Shown: one piece after another, positions 1 to 7,010 of the stretch
Layout: each line of letters opens with the position of its first letter
How positions within the stretch are numbered: the stretch's first letter is position 1
Assembly (NCBI GenBank): GCA_903888395.1
Contig: CAISTO010000078.1
Location: forward strand, 1-20,425
Source: an uncultured Bacteroidota bacterium
GTDB lineage: Bacteria; Bacteroidota; Bacteroidia; UKL13-3
Length of the DNA stretch: 20,425 nucleotides
Reading direction: 5' to 3'
The notes under the pieces: generated by a model
The model's input: only the letters and a program-made list of their open reading frames with translations
Told to the model about the DNA's origin: nothing
The model's database searches: none
Position numbers and translations under genes: made by a program

Positions 1-1332
1 AAAATTTTGGATTCATCGTATATTGCTGGTATTTCAAAAAACGATAGTATTGTTAGTTGGCGTTGGAATTTTGGCGATTTAAAAGTGGAGAGTTTACTGA
101 AAAATCCACTTCATGATTTTACAAGCAATGGAACTTTTACAGTAAAACTAGTAGTATTAACACAAAATGGTTGTACCGACAGCATTTTGTTGCCTTTAAC
201 AATTAAAGGTCCAAAACCATTTTATACTTTTGCAAGTGGCGATACTTTAGGATGCAGTCCAGTAAAATTAAAACTGAACAATACCACAGGAGTTCAATTA
301 CAAAGTTGGCAATGGACTGTAACTGGTCCAACTAATTTTATTTTGTCAACTGATAAAGATACCGCTACTAATTTTACTTTAGTAAAATCTGGTAAATACA
401 GACTTTTATTATTAGGAACGGACTCTTTAGTAAATGAAGTTACCGGACAAACTATTTATTGTACCTCGGTATATCCTGATACTTTGAATCCAAATTCTCG
501 TCCGGTATATGTTACCGTTTTCGATAAACCAAAAGTTAATTTAATTGGACCAGATAGTGTTTGCCCTAATGAAATATTTACATTAACAGCAAGAGCAGAT
601 ACTTTGTATAGTCAGTTTTTATGGCAAACAAGTACTGGTTTTAGTTCAGGAATAAAACCAAGAACAGACACTACTTTTAACTATAGTTTTAAAGATACAG
701 GGAATTATTTTGTTAAATTAATTCCTACGCCAAAAATAAATATTACTTGTATTGATACGGCTATTCACGCCATTTATGTTAGAAATATAAAAGCAGATTT
801 TGATATCAATGCAGCCAATACCCCTTCGTATTCATTTGTAAATAAATCAACAAATGCCACCGATTATTATTGGAATTTTGGCCAACCTAGTTCAGGTATA
901 AACAATGTTTCAAATAGCCAAAATCCAACCCACGATTACAAAAGTTTAAACGATAGTTTTAAAGTATGTTTAGTAGTAAAAAATTTAGCTGATTGTTATG
1001 ACACTACATGTAAAATTATCATTCCAGTATCGCGTTTAATTCAAGTTCCAAATGTGTTTACTCCTAATGGTGACGGCATAAATGATGCTTTTGATATAGA
1101 TATTTTAGGGGAAGTTTTTTATGAAATAAAAATTTATAACCGTTGGGGAAATAAGGTTTTTGAAGGCAATACCGATGGAAAAGGAAACGATGGAAATAAT
1201 TGGAACGGGAAAACCGATAATGATGGTTTGCCAAATTCCGCTGGAGTTTATTTTTACACTTTTAAATATAAATTTGATTTAAACGACAGTGAAAAAACAT
1301 TGCATGGCACCATCACTTTAATTAACGAGTAG
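1..1332 (+). CDS. PKD-type surface protein with T9SS type B sorting domain, 5' end outside window
   Basis: This is the C-terminal part of a large secreted protein; the frame is open to base 1, and the first possible start (TTG at 7) falls mid-domain, so the true start lies upstream. PKD-like immunoglobulin folds are visible around WRWNFGD (bases 58-78) and YYWNFGQ (about 866-886). The last ~97 residues (from about base 1040) are a T9SS type B sorting domain: NVFTPNGDGIND, then YNRWGNKVFEG, a WNGKTDNDG turn, an AGVYFYTF strand and the ending GTITLINE. Proteins of this type are exported by Sec, cross the outer membrane through the T9SS and act at the cell surface, often as adhesins. The segment is colinear with the last ~440 residues of the 2006-residue protein encoded at 9982-16002: shared CTD, IKGPKP/ISGPRP and DTLGC motifs in the same order. 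Ligand unknown. Confidence 0.9.
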   Translation, partial: KILDSSYIAGISKNDSIVSWRWNFGDLKVESLLKNPLHDFTSNGTFTVKLVVLTQNGCTDSILLPLTIKGPKPFYTFASGDTLGCSPVKLKLNNTTGVQLQSWQWTVTGPTNFILSTDKDTATNFTLVKSGKYRLLLLGTDSLVNEVTGQTIYCTSVYPDTLNPNSRPVYVTVFDKPKVNLIGPDSVCPNEIFTLTARADTLYSQFLWQTSTGFSSGIKPRTDTTFNYSFKDTGNYFVKLIPTPKINITCIDTAIHAIYVRNIKADFDINAANTPSYSFVNKSTNATDYYWNFGQPSSGINNVSNSQNPTHDYKSLNDSFKVCLVVKNLADCYDTTCKIIIPVSRLIQVPNVFTPNGDGINDAFDIDILGEVFYEIKIYNRWGNKVFEGNTDGKGNDGNNWNGKTDNDGLPNSAGVYFYTFKYKFDLNDSEKTLHGTITLINE

Positions 1333-1345
1333 TTTTTTTTTTTAA

Positions 1346-1699
1346 ATGACAAACGAGGAAATTGCACTTAAATGGTTTGAAGCATTTAACGAACATCATT
1401 TAGAAAACTTATTAAGTTTATACCATGAAAATGCCAAACATTTTAGTCCAAAACTAAAAATAAGATTACCAGAAACAAACGGACTTATTATAGGAAAAAA
1501 TGCACTTAGAACATGGTGGGAAGATGCTTTTTTAAGATTGCCAAATTTGCATTATGCTGTAACAAGTTTAACAGCAAATAACCAAAGGGTTTTTATGGAA
1601 TATATAAGGCAAGTTCCAAACGAAAATGACATGTTAGTGGCTGAAATTTTGGAAATAGAAAACGGAAAAATAATAGCATCTAGGGTTTATCATGGGTAA
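1346..1699 (+). CDS. SnoaL/NTF2-like small protein
   Basis: A 117-residue protein with the feel of the SnoaL/NTF2-like alpha+beta cone fold: an N-terminal helix (EEIALKWFEAFNEHHLENLLSLY) followed by HENAKHFSP, a loop holding GKNALRTWWEDAF, then strands ending in GKIIASRVYHG. Members are small ligand-binding proteins or isomerase/hydrolase-like enzymes, but the fold alone does not give a substrate. It has no signal peptide and should be cytoplasmic. ATG at 1346 is the natural start, 13 nt after the adhesin stop and directly after a run of eleven T. It probably shares a transcript with the lipoprotein gene 17 nt downstream. No functional tie to the neighbours is visible. Confidence 0.8.
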   Translation: MTNEEIALKWFEAFNEHHLENLLSLYHENAKHFSPKLKIRLPETNGLIIGKNALRTWWEDAFLRLPNLHYAVTSLTANNQRVFMEYIRQVPNENDMLVAEILEIENGKIIASRVYHG

Positions 1700-1716
1700 A
1701 TAGTTACGTTGTTAAA

Positions 1717-2229
1717 ATGAAATTTCGTGCTTTTGTATTGCTTTTTATTACGCTGCTAAACCTGCTTTTTTTAAGCAGTTGCCATAGGCGATATTGGTAT
1801 AGATCATTTGTTTGGTCAAATTCCAAAAATGATATTCCAGTGAACATTTCAATTATTAACGAAAGTCCAAAATTAATTTCACCTGATTTTCAAAAAATAA
1901 TATTGGCTACTTGCCAAAAACAATTACTAAAAAAAGGATATAAAGTAACCGATAAAAAAGTTGCTTTTCAGTTCAATTTAAACCTGAAAGTTGAATCATA
2001 TTCGGTGAGTGGATTAGCGCATATTGGTGGTGAAAGAACATCGCTAATACCTTATTTTAATAAAGATGTGCAAGCGCTTTTATTGGAATGTAATTTAATT
2101 CAAACCAAAAAGGATTTGAAATGGAAAGTATGGGAAAATCAAAACGATTTGTATTTTTTCAATATTCAAAAACGTGATTTGAGAAGAGGTAAAAGCATGG
2201 TGAAGTATTTAATTAGAAGTGCAAAATAA
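1717..2229 (+). CDS. Small predicted lipoprotein, function unknown
   Basis: A 170-residue protein with a type II signal peptide: charged start MKFR, a hydrophobic stretch to about residue 18, then the lipobox LSSC with the acylated cysteine predicted at C22. The mature part starts HRRYWYRSF, is basic, and seems to be one small alpha/beta domain (about residues 35-165) with alternating strands, for example FQFNLNLKVESYSVSG. I do not recognise a family. It should be anchored in the inner or outer membrane, facing the periplasm. The gene begins 17 nt after the SnoaL-like gene on the same strand, so cotranscription is likely. The product is short and complete, with no sign of damage. Confidence 0.75.
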   Translation: MKFRAFVLLFITLLNLLFLSSCHRRYWYRSFVWSNSKNDIPVNISIINESPKLISPDFQKIILATCQKQLLKKGYKVTDKKVAFQFNLNLKVESYSVSGLAHIGGERTSLIPYFNKDVQALLLECNLIQTKKDLKWKVWENQNDLYFFNIQKRDLRRGKSMVKYLIRSAK

Positions 2230-2308
2230 TTGCTTCATTCATGTTGTGTTTTATAACTATCCTAAATAAATACCATTTATCGTTTGGCAAATTCGTTTGA
2301 ATAAATAG

Positions 2309-2344
2309 TTAGGCTGAAGTATATTTTATAAATATATTGCCTAA
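2309..2344 (+). promoter_or_regulatory. AU-rich stem-loop in the sppA leader
   Basis: Two nested inverted repeats are seen: TTAGGC (2309-2314) with GCCTAA (2339-2344), and inside it TATATTT (2320-2326) with AAATATA (2330-2336) around a 3-nt loop. The structure ends 24 nt before the sppA ATG. It could be a weak terminator of the preceding genes or a leader structure of sppA; no T-run follows on the plus strand, which weakens the terminator reading. Confidence 0.35.
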
Positions 2345-2368
2345 TAATTTAAAACAATCAATATCTTT

Positions 2369-4132
2369 ATGAAACAATTTTTCAAATTCATGTTTGCTAG
2401 CATGTTAGGCTTTGTAATTAGCGGAGTAATCCTCATTTTTGTTTTGGTAGGCGCAATTGCTGGTTTGGCTTCAAAAGGCAAAAAACAAGAAGTAAATGTT
2501 GAAACCAACTCCATTTTAAAACTTAACTTAAACTATGCTATTCCTGAAAGAACCAGTAATAATTCGTTTAAAAACTTTAATTTTCAAACGTTTGAAAGCA
2601 AGAATGATGCGGGTTTAGATGATGTTTTAAAAAATATAAAAAAAGCTGCAGCCGATGATAACATCAAAGGAATTTACCTAGAATTAGGTATCAACATGAA
2701 CAGTTTTGCCACGTTAGAAGAAATTAGAAATGAACTTATTGACTTTAAAAAATCGAAAAAATTTGTAGTAGCTTATGGCGAATTGGCCGACCAAAAATCG
2801 TATTATTTATGTTCAGTAGCCGATAAAGTTTATTTAAATCCAGCAGGCGAATTGGTTTTAAATGGCTTATCGAGTAATGTTATGTATTTGAAAAATATGT
2901 TTGAAAAAATAGGCGTTAATCCTGAGTTGATTCGTCATGGAAAATTCAAATCGGCCGGTGAACCTTTAATTGCTGATAAAATGAGTGATGCCAACAGAGA
3001 ACAAATCAGTTCTTATTTGGGAAGTTTGTATCATACCATGGTAAATGGAATTGCTACCGCACGAAAAAAACAAGTAAGTGAAGTAGAAAATATCATTAAT
3101 CAATTACTGATTCAACACCCAGAAGATGCAGTAAAATTAGGAATGTCGGATGGTTTAAAGTACGATGATGAAATAGAAACTGAGTTTAAAAAATTGATAG
3201 GTAATGATGAAAATTTGAAATTTGTAACCTTAGAAAAATACAGTAATACTCCAAATATTAATGTGAGTACAAGTGAGGATAAAATAGCAATTATTTATTG
3301 TGATGGTGAAATAGTAAGTGGCGAAAGTGGTGATGACAATATGGGAAGCGAAACCATTGCCAAGGCAATAAAAAAAGTAAGATTAGACGATAAATATAAA
3401 GCAATCGTTTTACGCATTAATTCACCAGGCGGTAGTGCCATGGCAAGCGATGTAATTTGGCGCGAAGTGGTGTTAGCTAAAAAGGCAAAACCAATAATAG
3501 TAAGCATGGGAAGTGTAGCTGCAAGTGGCGGTTATTACATAGCTGCTCCGGCCGATGTGATAGTAGCGGAACCAAATACCATCACAGGTTCTATTGGCGT
3601 ATTTGGTTTAATGATAAATGCCAAAGAATTATTAAATAATAAGTTAGGAATAAATGTAGAAACAGTAAAATTTGGCGAATATGCCGACTTAGGTTCAATT
3701 GACAGACCCTTGACCACAGCCGAAAGAGCTATTATTCAAATAGGAGTTGATAGAATTTACGATGATTTTATTACCAAAGTTGCCGAAGGTAGAAAACTTA
3801 AAAAAGAACAGGTAGATAGCATTGCGCAAGGAAGAGTTTGGGCTGCCATTGATGCTAAAAAAATAGGTTTGGTAGATGAATTTGGTGGATTAGACAAAGC
3901 AATAGCAATAGCTAAAACTAAAGCTAAAATTACTGATTGTAGAATTATAAATTTCCCTGAAATGAAGGATCCCATTGAAACTTTAATTTCAGATATGTCG
4001 GGGCAAGCAAGTATGTTTTTAACCAAAAGAAGTTTAACAGCTGAGCAGTTTAAATTATACACCGATTTTGAAAAAATAATGCATTACCGTGGTGTACAAG
4101 CCCGCATGAGTTTTAATGTAAACGTTCAGTAA
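2369..4132 (+). CDS. sppA: Signal peptide peptidase SppA, 67K type
   Basis: A membrane-bound serine protease of family S49 that degrades signal peptides after their release; some family members also act in envelope stress. The 587-residue length fits the long two-repeat (67K) class such as E. coli SppA (618 residues). An N-terminal membrane anchor spans about residues 8-33. The N-terminal repeat holds the general-base lysine, K194, in FKSAGEP. The C-terminal repeat holds the nucleophile S386 in AASGGYY, preceded by RINSPGGSA (about 349-357). Both members of the Ser/Lys dyad are therefore present, as expected of an active enzyme. The gene has its own leader of 139 nt after the lipoprotein gene. 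It converges with the helicase gene, and the two end at a shared bidirectional terminator. A housekeeping envelope role is most likely. Confidence 0.95.
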   Translation: MKQFFKFMFASMLGFVISGVILIFVLVGAIAGLASKGKKQEVNVETNSILKLNLNYAIPERTSNNSFKNFNFQTFESKNDAGLDDVLKNIKKAAADDNIKGIYLELGINMNSFATLEEIRNELIDFKKSKKFVVAYGELADQKSYYLCSVADKVYLNPAGELVLNGLSSNVMYLKNMFEKIGVNPELIRHGKFKSAGEPLIADKMSDANREQISSYLGSLYHTMVNGIATARKKQVSEVENIINQLLIQHPEDAVKLGMSDGLKYDDEIETEFKKLIGNDENLKFVTLEKYSNTPNINVSTSEDKIAIIYCDGEIVSGESGDDNMGSETIAKAIKKVRLDDKYKAIVLRINSPGGSAMASDVIWREVVLAKKAKPIIVSMGSVAASGGYYIAAPADVIVAEPNTITGSIGVFGLMINAKELLNNKLGINVETVKFGEYADLGSIDRPLTTAERAIIQIGVDRIYDDFITKVAEGRKLKKEQVDSIAQGRVWAAIDAKKIGLVDEFGGLDKAIAIAKTKAKITDCRIINFPEMKDPIETLISDMSGQASMFLTKRSLTAEQFKLYTDFEKIMHYRGVQARMSFNVNVQ

Positions 4133-4184
4133 ACAAAGTCAGACAATTGAAAAGCCTAGGCGTGGCAAGGCGTCAGACTTTTGT
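4133..4184 (+). repeat. GC-rich structured element after sppA
   Basis: Immediately after the sppA stop lies an islet (4154-4178) with 17 G/C in 25 bases, far above the surroundings. An inner hairpin pairs GCCTAG (4154-4159) with CAAGGC (4166-4171) with one A/A mismatch and a 6-nt loop. An outer pairing joins ACAAAGTC (4133-4140) to GACTTTTGT (4176-4184). GTCAGAC is also present as a direct repeat at 4138 and 4172. It may be a degenerate interspersed hairpin repeat or a first terminator of sppA. The following 160 nt (4185-4343) show nothing I can name. Confidence 0.4.
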
Positions 4185-4343
4185 ATTCCAAAAAAAATCC
4201 TAAAAATCGTCATGCAGTAAGCATCTTCTTTCCTTGGCAACCATCATTGACTTCAATTATAGTACACAATTGACCTTTATAAATTGACTTAAAAAACGAA
4301 GAAAATATGAAAGTACACAAAATAATCAACTCTTATATTCCAT

Positions 4344-4383
4344 AAAAAAATCCTGATTGAATTGCTTCAATCAGGATTTTTTT
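4344..4383. terminator. Bidirectional intrinsic terminator between sppA and the helicase gene
   Basis: A perfect 18-bp inverted repeat: arms 4344-4361 and 4366-4383 with loop TTGC. The outer seven pairs are A/T, so either strand reads as a stem (core TCCTGATTGAA) ending in a run of seven T. It sits between the 3' ends of two convergent genes, just 2 nt from the helicase stop, and would stop transcription from both sides. Confidence 0.92.
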
Positions 4384-4385
4384 AT

Positions 4386-5645
4386 TTATCTATTTCCGTA
4401 TCTTTTTGAACTTCCGTTACTAGGTTTTGATTGACTAGTATTACTTCTAGGTTTATCATTTCTAGGACCACGTCCTCTTTGTGGTTCTTTTGGTTTTACT
4501 TCAAAATCTTTCATTGGGTAATCATGGTCTTCAATTACTGGAATTGAGATATTGATTAACTTTTGAATGTCTTTTAAATATGCTTTTTCTTCAAAATCAC
4601 AGAACGATAAAGCGATTCCATTTGCGCCAGCACGGCCAGTTCTACCAATTCTATGAACGTATGACTCTGGAATATTAGGCAAATCGTAATTTATAACGTG
4701 AGTTAAATCGTCAATATCAATTCCACGCGCAGCAATGTCAGTTGCTACTAAAGCCCTAATGGTATTTTCTTTAAAATCGTTCAATGCTTTTTGTCTTGCA
4801 TTTTGCGATTTATTACCATGAATGGCAGCCGATTTAATACCTGCTTTGGCTAATTCTTTTGAAACTTTATCGGCCACATGTTTAGTTCTAGTAAATATTA
4901 AAGCAGTTTTTATGTTTTTATCTTTTAAAATATCAATCAACAAATCGCGTTTGTTGTTTTTATCTACAAAATAAATGGCTTGTTTAATGGTTTCAGCTGT
5001 AGATGAAACTGGAGTAACTTCTACTTTTTCAGGTTTAGTTAAAATGGTATTCGCTAACTTAACAATTTCGGGTGGCATAGTAGCCGAAAAGAATAATGTT
5101 TGGCGTTTAAAAGGTAACTTTGCAATTACTTTTTTCACATCATTTACAAAACCCATGTCTAACATTCTGTCAGCTTCGTCTAACACAAAAACTTCTAAGC
5201 TTTTGTAATCCACATAACCTTGGTTCATTAAATCAAGCAAACGGCCAGGTGTGGCTATTAAAATGTCAATTCCTCTGCGCAAAGCATCTGTTTGAGGTTT
5301 CTGCCCTACTCCACCAAAAACTACAGTACTTGTAATTCCGGTATAGCGACCATAGGCTTTAAAACTTTCGTCTATTTGAATGGCAAGCTCACGCGTTGGT
5401 GTAAGCACCAAAGCTTTTATTTTTTTAAATCCTTTTTCGTTACTTTTAGTTTTGTATAAATTTTGCAACATTGGAATAGCAAAAGCCGCTGTTTTTCCTG
5501 TTCCTGTTTGGGCGCAGCCCAATAAATCTATTTTGTTTAATACTATCGGAATGGCTTGTTGTTGGATAGGTGTTGGGGTTGTATAACCCTCGTCAGTTAA
5601 TGCCTTTAAAATAGGCTCTATTAACTGCAATTCAGTAAATTTCAT
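4386..5645 (-). CDS. rhlE: ATP-dependent DEAD-box RNA helicase, RhlE type
   Basis: An ATP-driven RNA-unwinding protein of superfamily 2, likely acting in ribosome assembly, mRNA turnover or cold adaptation. All DEAD-box motifs are intact: Q motif region (F3 and PTPIQQQAIP, about 24-33), motif I AQTGTGKT (45-52), Ia PTRELA (83-88), Ib TPGR (132-135), II DEAD (156-159), III SAT (187-189), IV around FTRTK (251-255), V ATDIAARGID (301-310) and VI HRIGRTGR (331-338). The tail from about residue 385 is basic and Arg/Gly/Asn/Ser-rich (RGRGPRN, ending SSKRYGNR), as in RhlE-type helicases, and should give non-specific RNA binding. At 419 residues it is complete. The gene is monocistronic, with a promoter-like element and a leader hairpin upstream and a shared terminator downstream. 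RhlE is favoured over DeaD/CsdA because no DbpA-like RNA-binding domain follows the core. Confidence 0.95.
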   Translation of the reverse strand: MKFTELQLIEPILKALTDEGYTTPTPIQQQAIPIVLNKIDLLGCAQTGTGKTAAFAIPMLQNLYKTKSNEKGFKKIKALVLTPTRELAIQIDESFKAYGRYTGITSTVVFGGVGQKPQTDALRRGIDILIATPGRLLDLMNQGYVDYKSLEVFVLDEADRMLDMGFVNDVKKVIAKLPFKRQTLFFSATMPPEIVKLANTILTKPEKVEVTPVSSTAETIKQAIYFVDKNNKRDLLIDILKDKNIKTALIFTRTKHVADKVSKELAKAGIKSAAIHGNKSQNARQKALNDFKENTIRALVATDIAARGIDIDDLTHVINYDLPNIPESYVHRIGRTGRAGANGIALSFCDFEEKAYLKDIQKLINISIPVIEDHDYPMKDFEVKPKEPQRGRGPRNDKPRSNTSQSKPSNGSSKRYGNR

Positions 5646-5667
5646 TAATTAATTATTTGTTATATGT

Positions 5668-5689
5668 GCTTTTATTTCAGAATAAAAGC
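5668..5689 (-). promoter_or_regulatory. Stem-loop at the predicted 5' end of the helicase mRNA
   Basis: GCTTTTATT (5668-5676) and AATAAAAGC (5681-5689) form a perfect 9-bp stem with a 4-nt loop, 23 nt upstream of the helicase ATG. If the -7-like element at 5693-5700 is used, the transcript would begin within or just before the hairpin, so it would cap the mRNA. Leader structures that are targets of the helicase itself are a known theme for DEAD-box genes; whether this one is used so is inference. Confidence 0.45.
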
Positions 5690-5692
5690 GTA

Positions 5693-5700
5693 CAAAAGTA
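5693..5700 (-). promoter_or_regulatory. Bacteroidota-type -7 promoter element for the helicase gene
   Basis: Read on the minus strand this is TACTTTTG, an exact match to the Bacteroidota -7 consensus TAnnTTTG, 47 nt before the helicase ATG. I find no convincing -33 TTTG at the usual distance, so the call rests on one element. Confidence 0.4.
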
Positions 5701-5823
5701 AGCCAATTAAGCCATTAACCTAATTTATTATTTTTAATAGTATTTAGTCGAAGGATGATAGACCATTGATTTTAGTGGAAATTATTGGAAATTCTTCAGT
5801 ATTAAATGCCCACAAAATATAAA

Positions 5824-5891
5824 TGTCATTACAAAAAAGTGAAGCAATCTCATATTAAGTTTAAGATTGCTTCACTTCTTTCGCAATGACA
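5824..5891. repeat. Long imperfect hairpin, probable interspersed repeat acting as terminator
   Basis: A perfect 14-bp stem (5837-5850 with 5864-5877, core AGTGAAGCAATCT) with a 13-nt loop is extended by a second 7-bp stem, TGTCATT (5824-5830) with AATGACA (5885-5891), across a 6/7-nt internal loop. From memory this resembles the GTCATTGCGA...GAAGCAATCT hairpins scattered in many bacterial genomes, including Bacteroidota. On the minus strand it follows the response-regulator gene by about 50 nt, and the inner stem is followed by six T, so it could end the two-component operon. The rest of the 299-nt gap 5646-5944, apart from the helicase leader, shows nothing else. Confidence 0.7.
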
Positions 5892-5944
5892 ACTTTTCAA
5901 TGTATGATATACGTTGAACTATAATAAAGTATTTTTCAAAACAG

Positions 5945-7003
5945 CTAATTTCTCATGTTCAAAAGCTTATTTTTTTCTATAATAGTAATTGCGCTGCCTT
6001 TTACTTCAATTAATTTTTCTTCTTTAAAGTCCGATAAAGTTCTAATGACAGTTTCTGCCGCAGTTCCTACTAAACTTGCCAAATCTTGTCTGTTTACATT
6101 AATAACAAAATGCTCTTCTTGTTTGGTATTATAAGTTTTATCAAGCATAATTAAACTTTCTGCAATGCGTTTTCTAACAGAATTATAAGCCAATTTCATC
6201 ATTCTATTTTCGTGTTCCACTACACTTCCAGCAAGCATTTTTATAAATGAGTTTGCTACTAATCTGTTTTTAGAAATCAGTTCAAAAAAATCGTCTTTAG
6301 GAATAAAATAAGTAACAGTTTCCTCTAATGCTTCAGCATTGTCGGAGTAATTTGCATTTTCTAACAAATTAATATATCCAAAAAATTCCCCTGCATTATA
6401 AATTTTAGAAATATAATCCTTGTCGTTTAAGCTAGTTTTATAAGTTTTTACAGAGCCTTTTTCTATAAAATATATTCCTCTTGGCACATTGTCAATGCTA
6501 TAAATAGGTTGTTTCTTTTTAAACAAAATTCTTTTTCTGTCTTTCGATATTTTGTCTAAATCTTCCAAAGTCATTGCAGTTTCAATGAATGATTCAATGC
6601 CTTCTATTGATTTATGAAAATCAGATTTAATAGCACTAACCTTACCTAATCTAACTTCTATTGCTTTTAATAATTCAGCATCTTCAAAAGGTTTGGTAAT
6701 ATAATCGTCAGCGCCCATGTTCATGCCTTTTCGCATATCATTTAACTCCGCCTTTGCAGTTAAAAATATAAATGGAATAGACGAAGTAATACTTTCTGAA
6801 GATAACAAATTTAAAACACCATAACCATCTAATTCCGGCATCATAATATCGCAAACAATTAAATCTGGAAGTAAATATTTAGCTTTAGTAGCACCCTCTT
6901 TTCCATTTATTGCTTGTTCTACTTTATAACCTGAAAGTTCAAGTATTTCGGCAATGTTTTCACGTACATCTTTGTTATCTTCAATTACTAATATTTTCTT
7001 CAT
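5945..7003 (-). CDS. Response regulator: receiver domain fused to CRP/FNR-type transcription factor
   Basis: A 352-residue DNA-binding response regulator. Residues 1-120 are a complete receiver domain: acidic pair E8/D9, phospho-acceptor D52 in CDIMMPELDG, T82, and K104 in YITKP. A linker (about 121-150) leads to a cyclic-nucleotide-binding-type beta barrel (about 153-245, with GIYFIEKGSVKTY and AGEFFGYINLL) and a CRP-type winged helix (about 270-345) with VNRQDLASLVGTAAETVIRTLSDF as helix-turn-helix. The arginine/serine phosphate-binding signature that contacts cAMP in CRP is absent. The only cysteine is C51, so there is no FNR-type iron-sulfur cluster. Control should therefore come from phosphorylation. 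The gene starts 7 nt after the kinase stop and is surely its partner. The layout is that of FixJ (receiver) plus FixK (CRP-type factor) in one chain. Target genes are not visible here. Confidence 0.93.
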   Translation of the reverse strand: MKKILVIEDNKDVRENIAEILELSGYKVEQAINGKEGATKAKYLLPDLIVCDIMMPELDGYGVLNLLSSESITSSIPFIFLTAKAELNDMRKGMNMGADDYITKPFEDAELLKAIEVRLGKVSAIKSDFHKSIEGIESFIETAMTLEDLDKISKDRKRILFKKKQPIYSIDNVPRGIYFIEKGSVKTYKTSLNDKDYISKIYNAGEFFGYINLLENANYSDNAEALEETVTYFIPKDDFFELISKNRLVANSFIKMLAGSVVEHENRMMKLAYNSVRKRIAESLIMLDKTYNTKQEEHFVINVNRQDLASLVGTAAETVIRTLSDFKEEKLIEVKGSAITIIEKNKLLNMRN

Positions 7004-7010
7004 TTTTGAA

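Noticed and set aside
7..9. TTG at base 7 as the start of the first gene
   Set aside because: The frame is open to the window edge, there is no signal peptide, and the TTG falls inside a PKD-like domain that continues in the paralogue.
3295..4062. Three open frames on the strand opposite sppA
   Set aside because: They lie wholly inside a conserved gene with intact catalytic motifs and show no family features of their own.
4154..4178. GC-rich islet as a tRNA or other standard RNA gene
   Set aside because: Too short for a tRNA, with no cloverleaf arms or T-loop motif.
4975..5586. Open frames on the plus strand inside the helicase gene
   Set aside because: They overlap conserved helicase motifs, and their peptides look like reverse-strand translations without domains or initiation context.
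5945..7003. Response regulator as an FNR-type Fe-S oxygen sensor
   Set aside because: Only one cysteine (C51) is present, next to the phospho-acceptor; the N-terminal cysteine cluster is missing.
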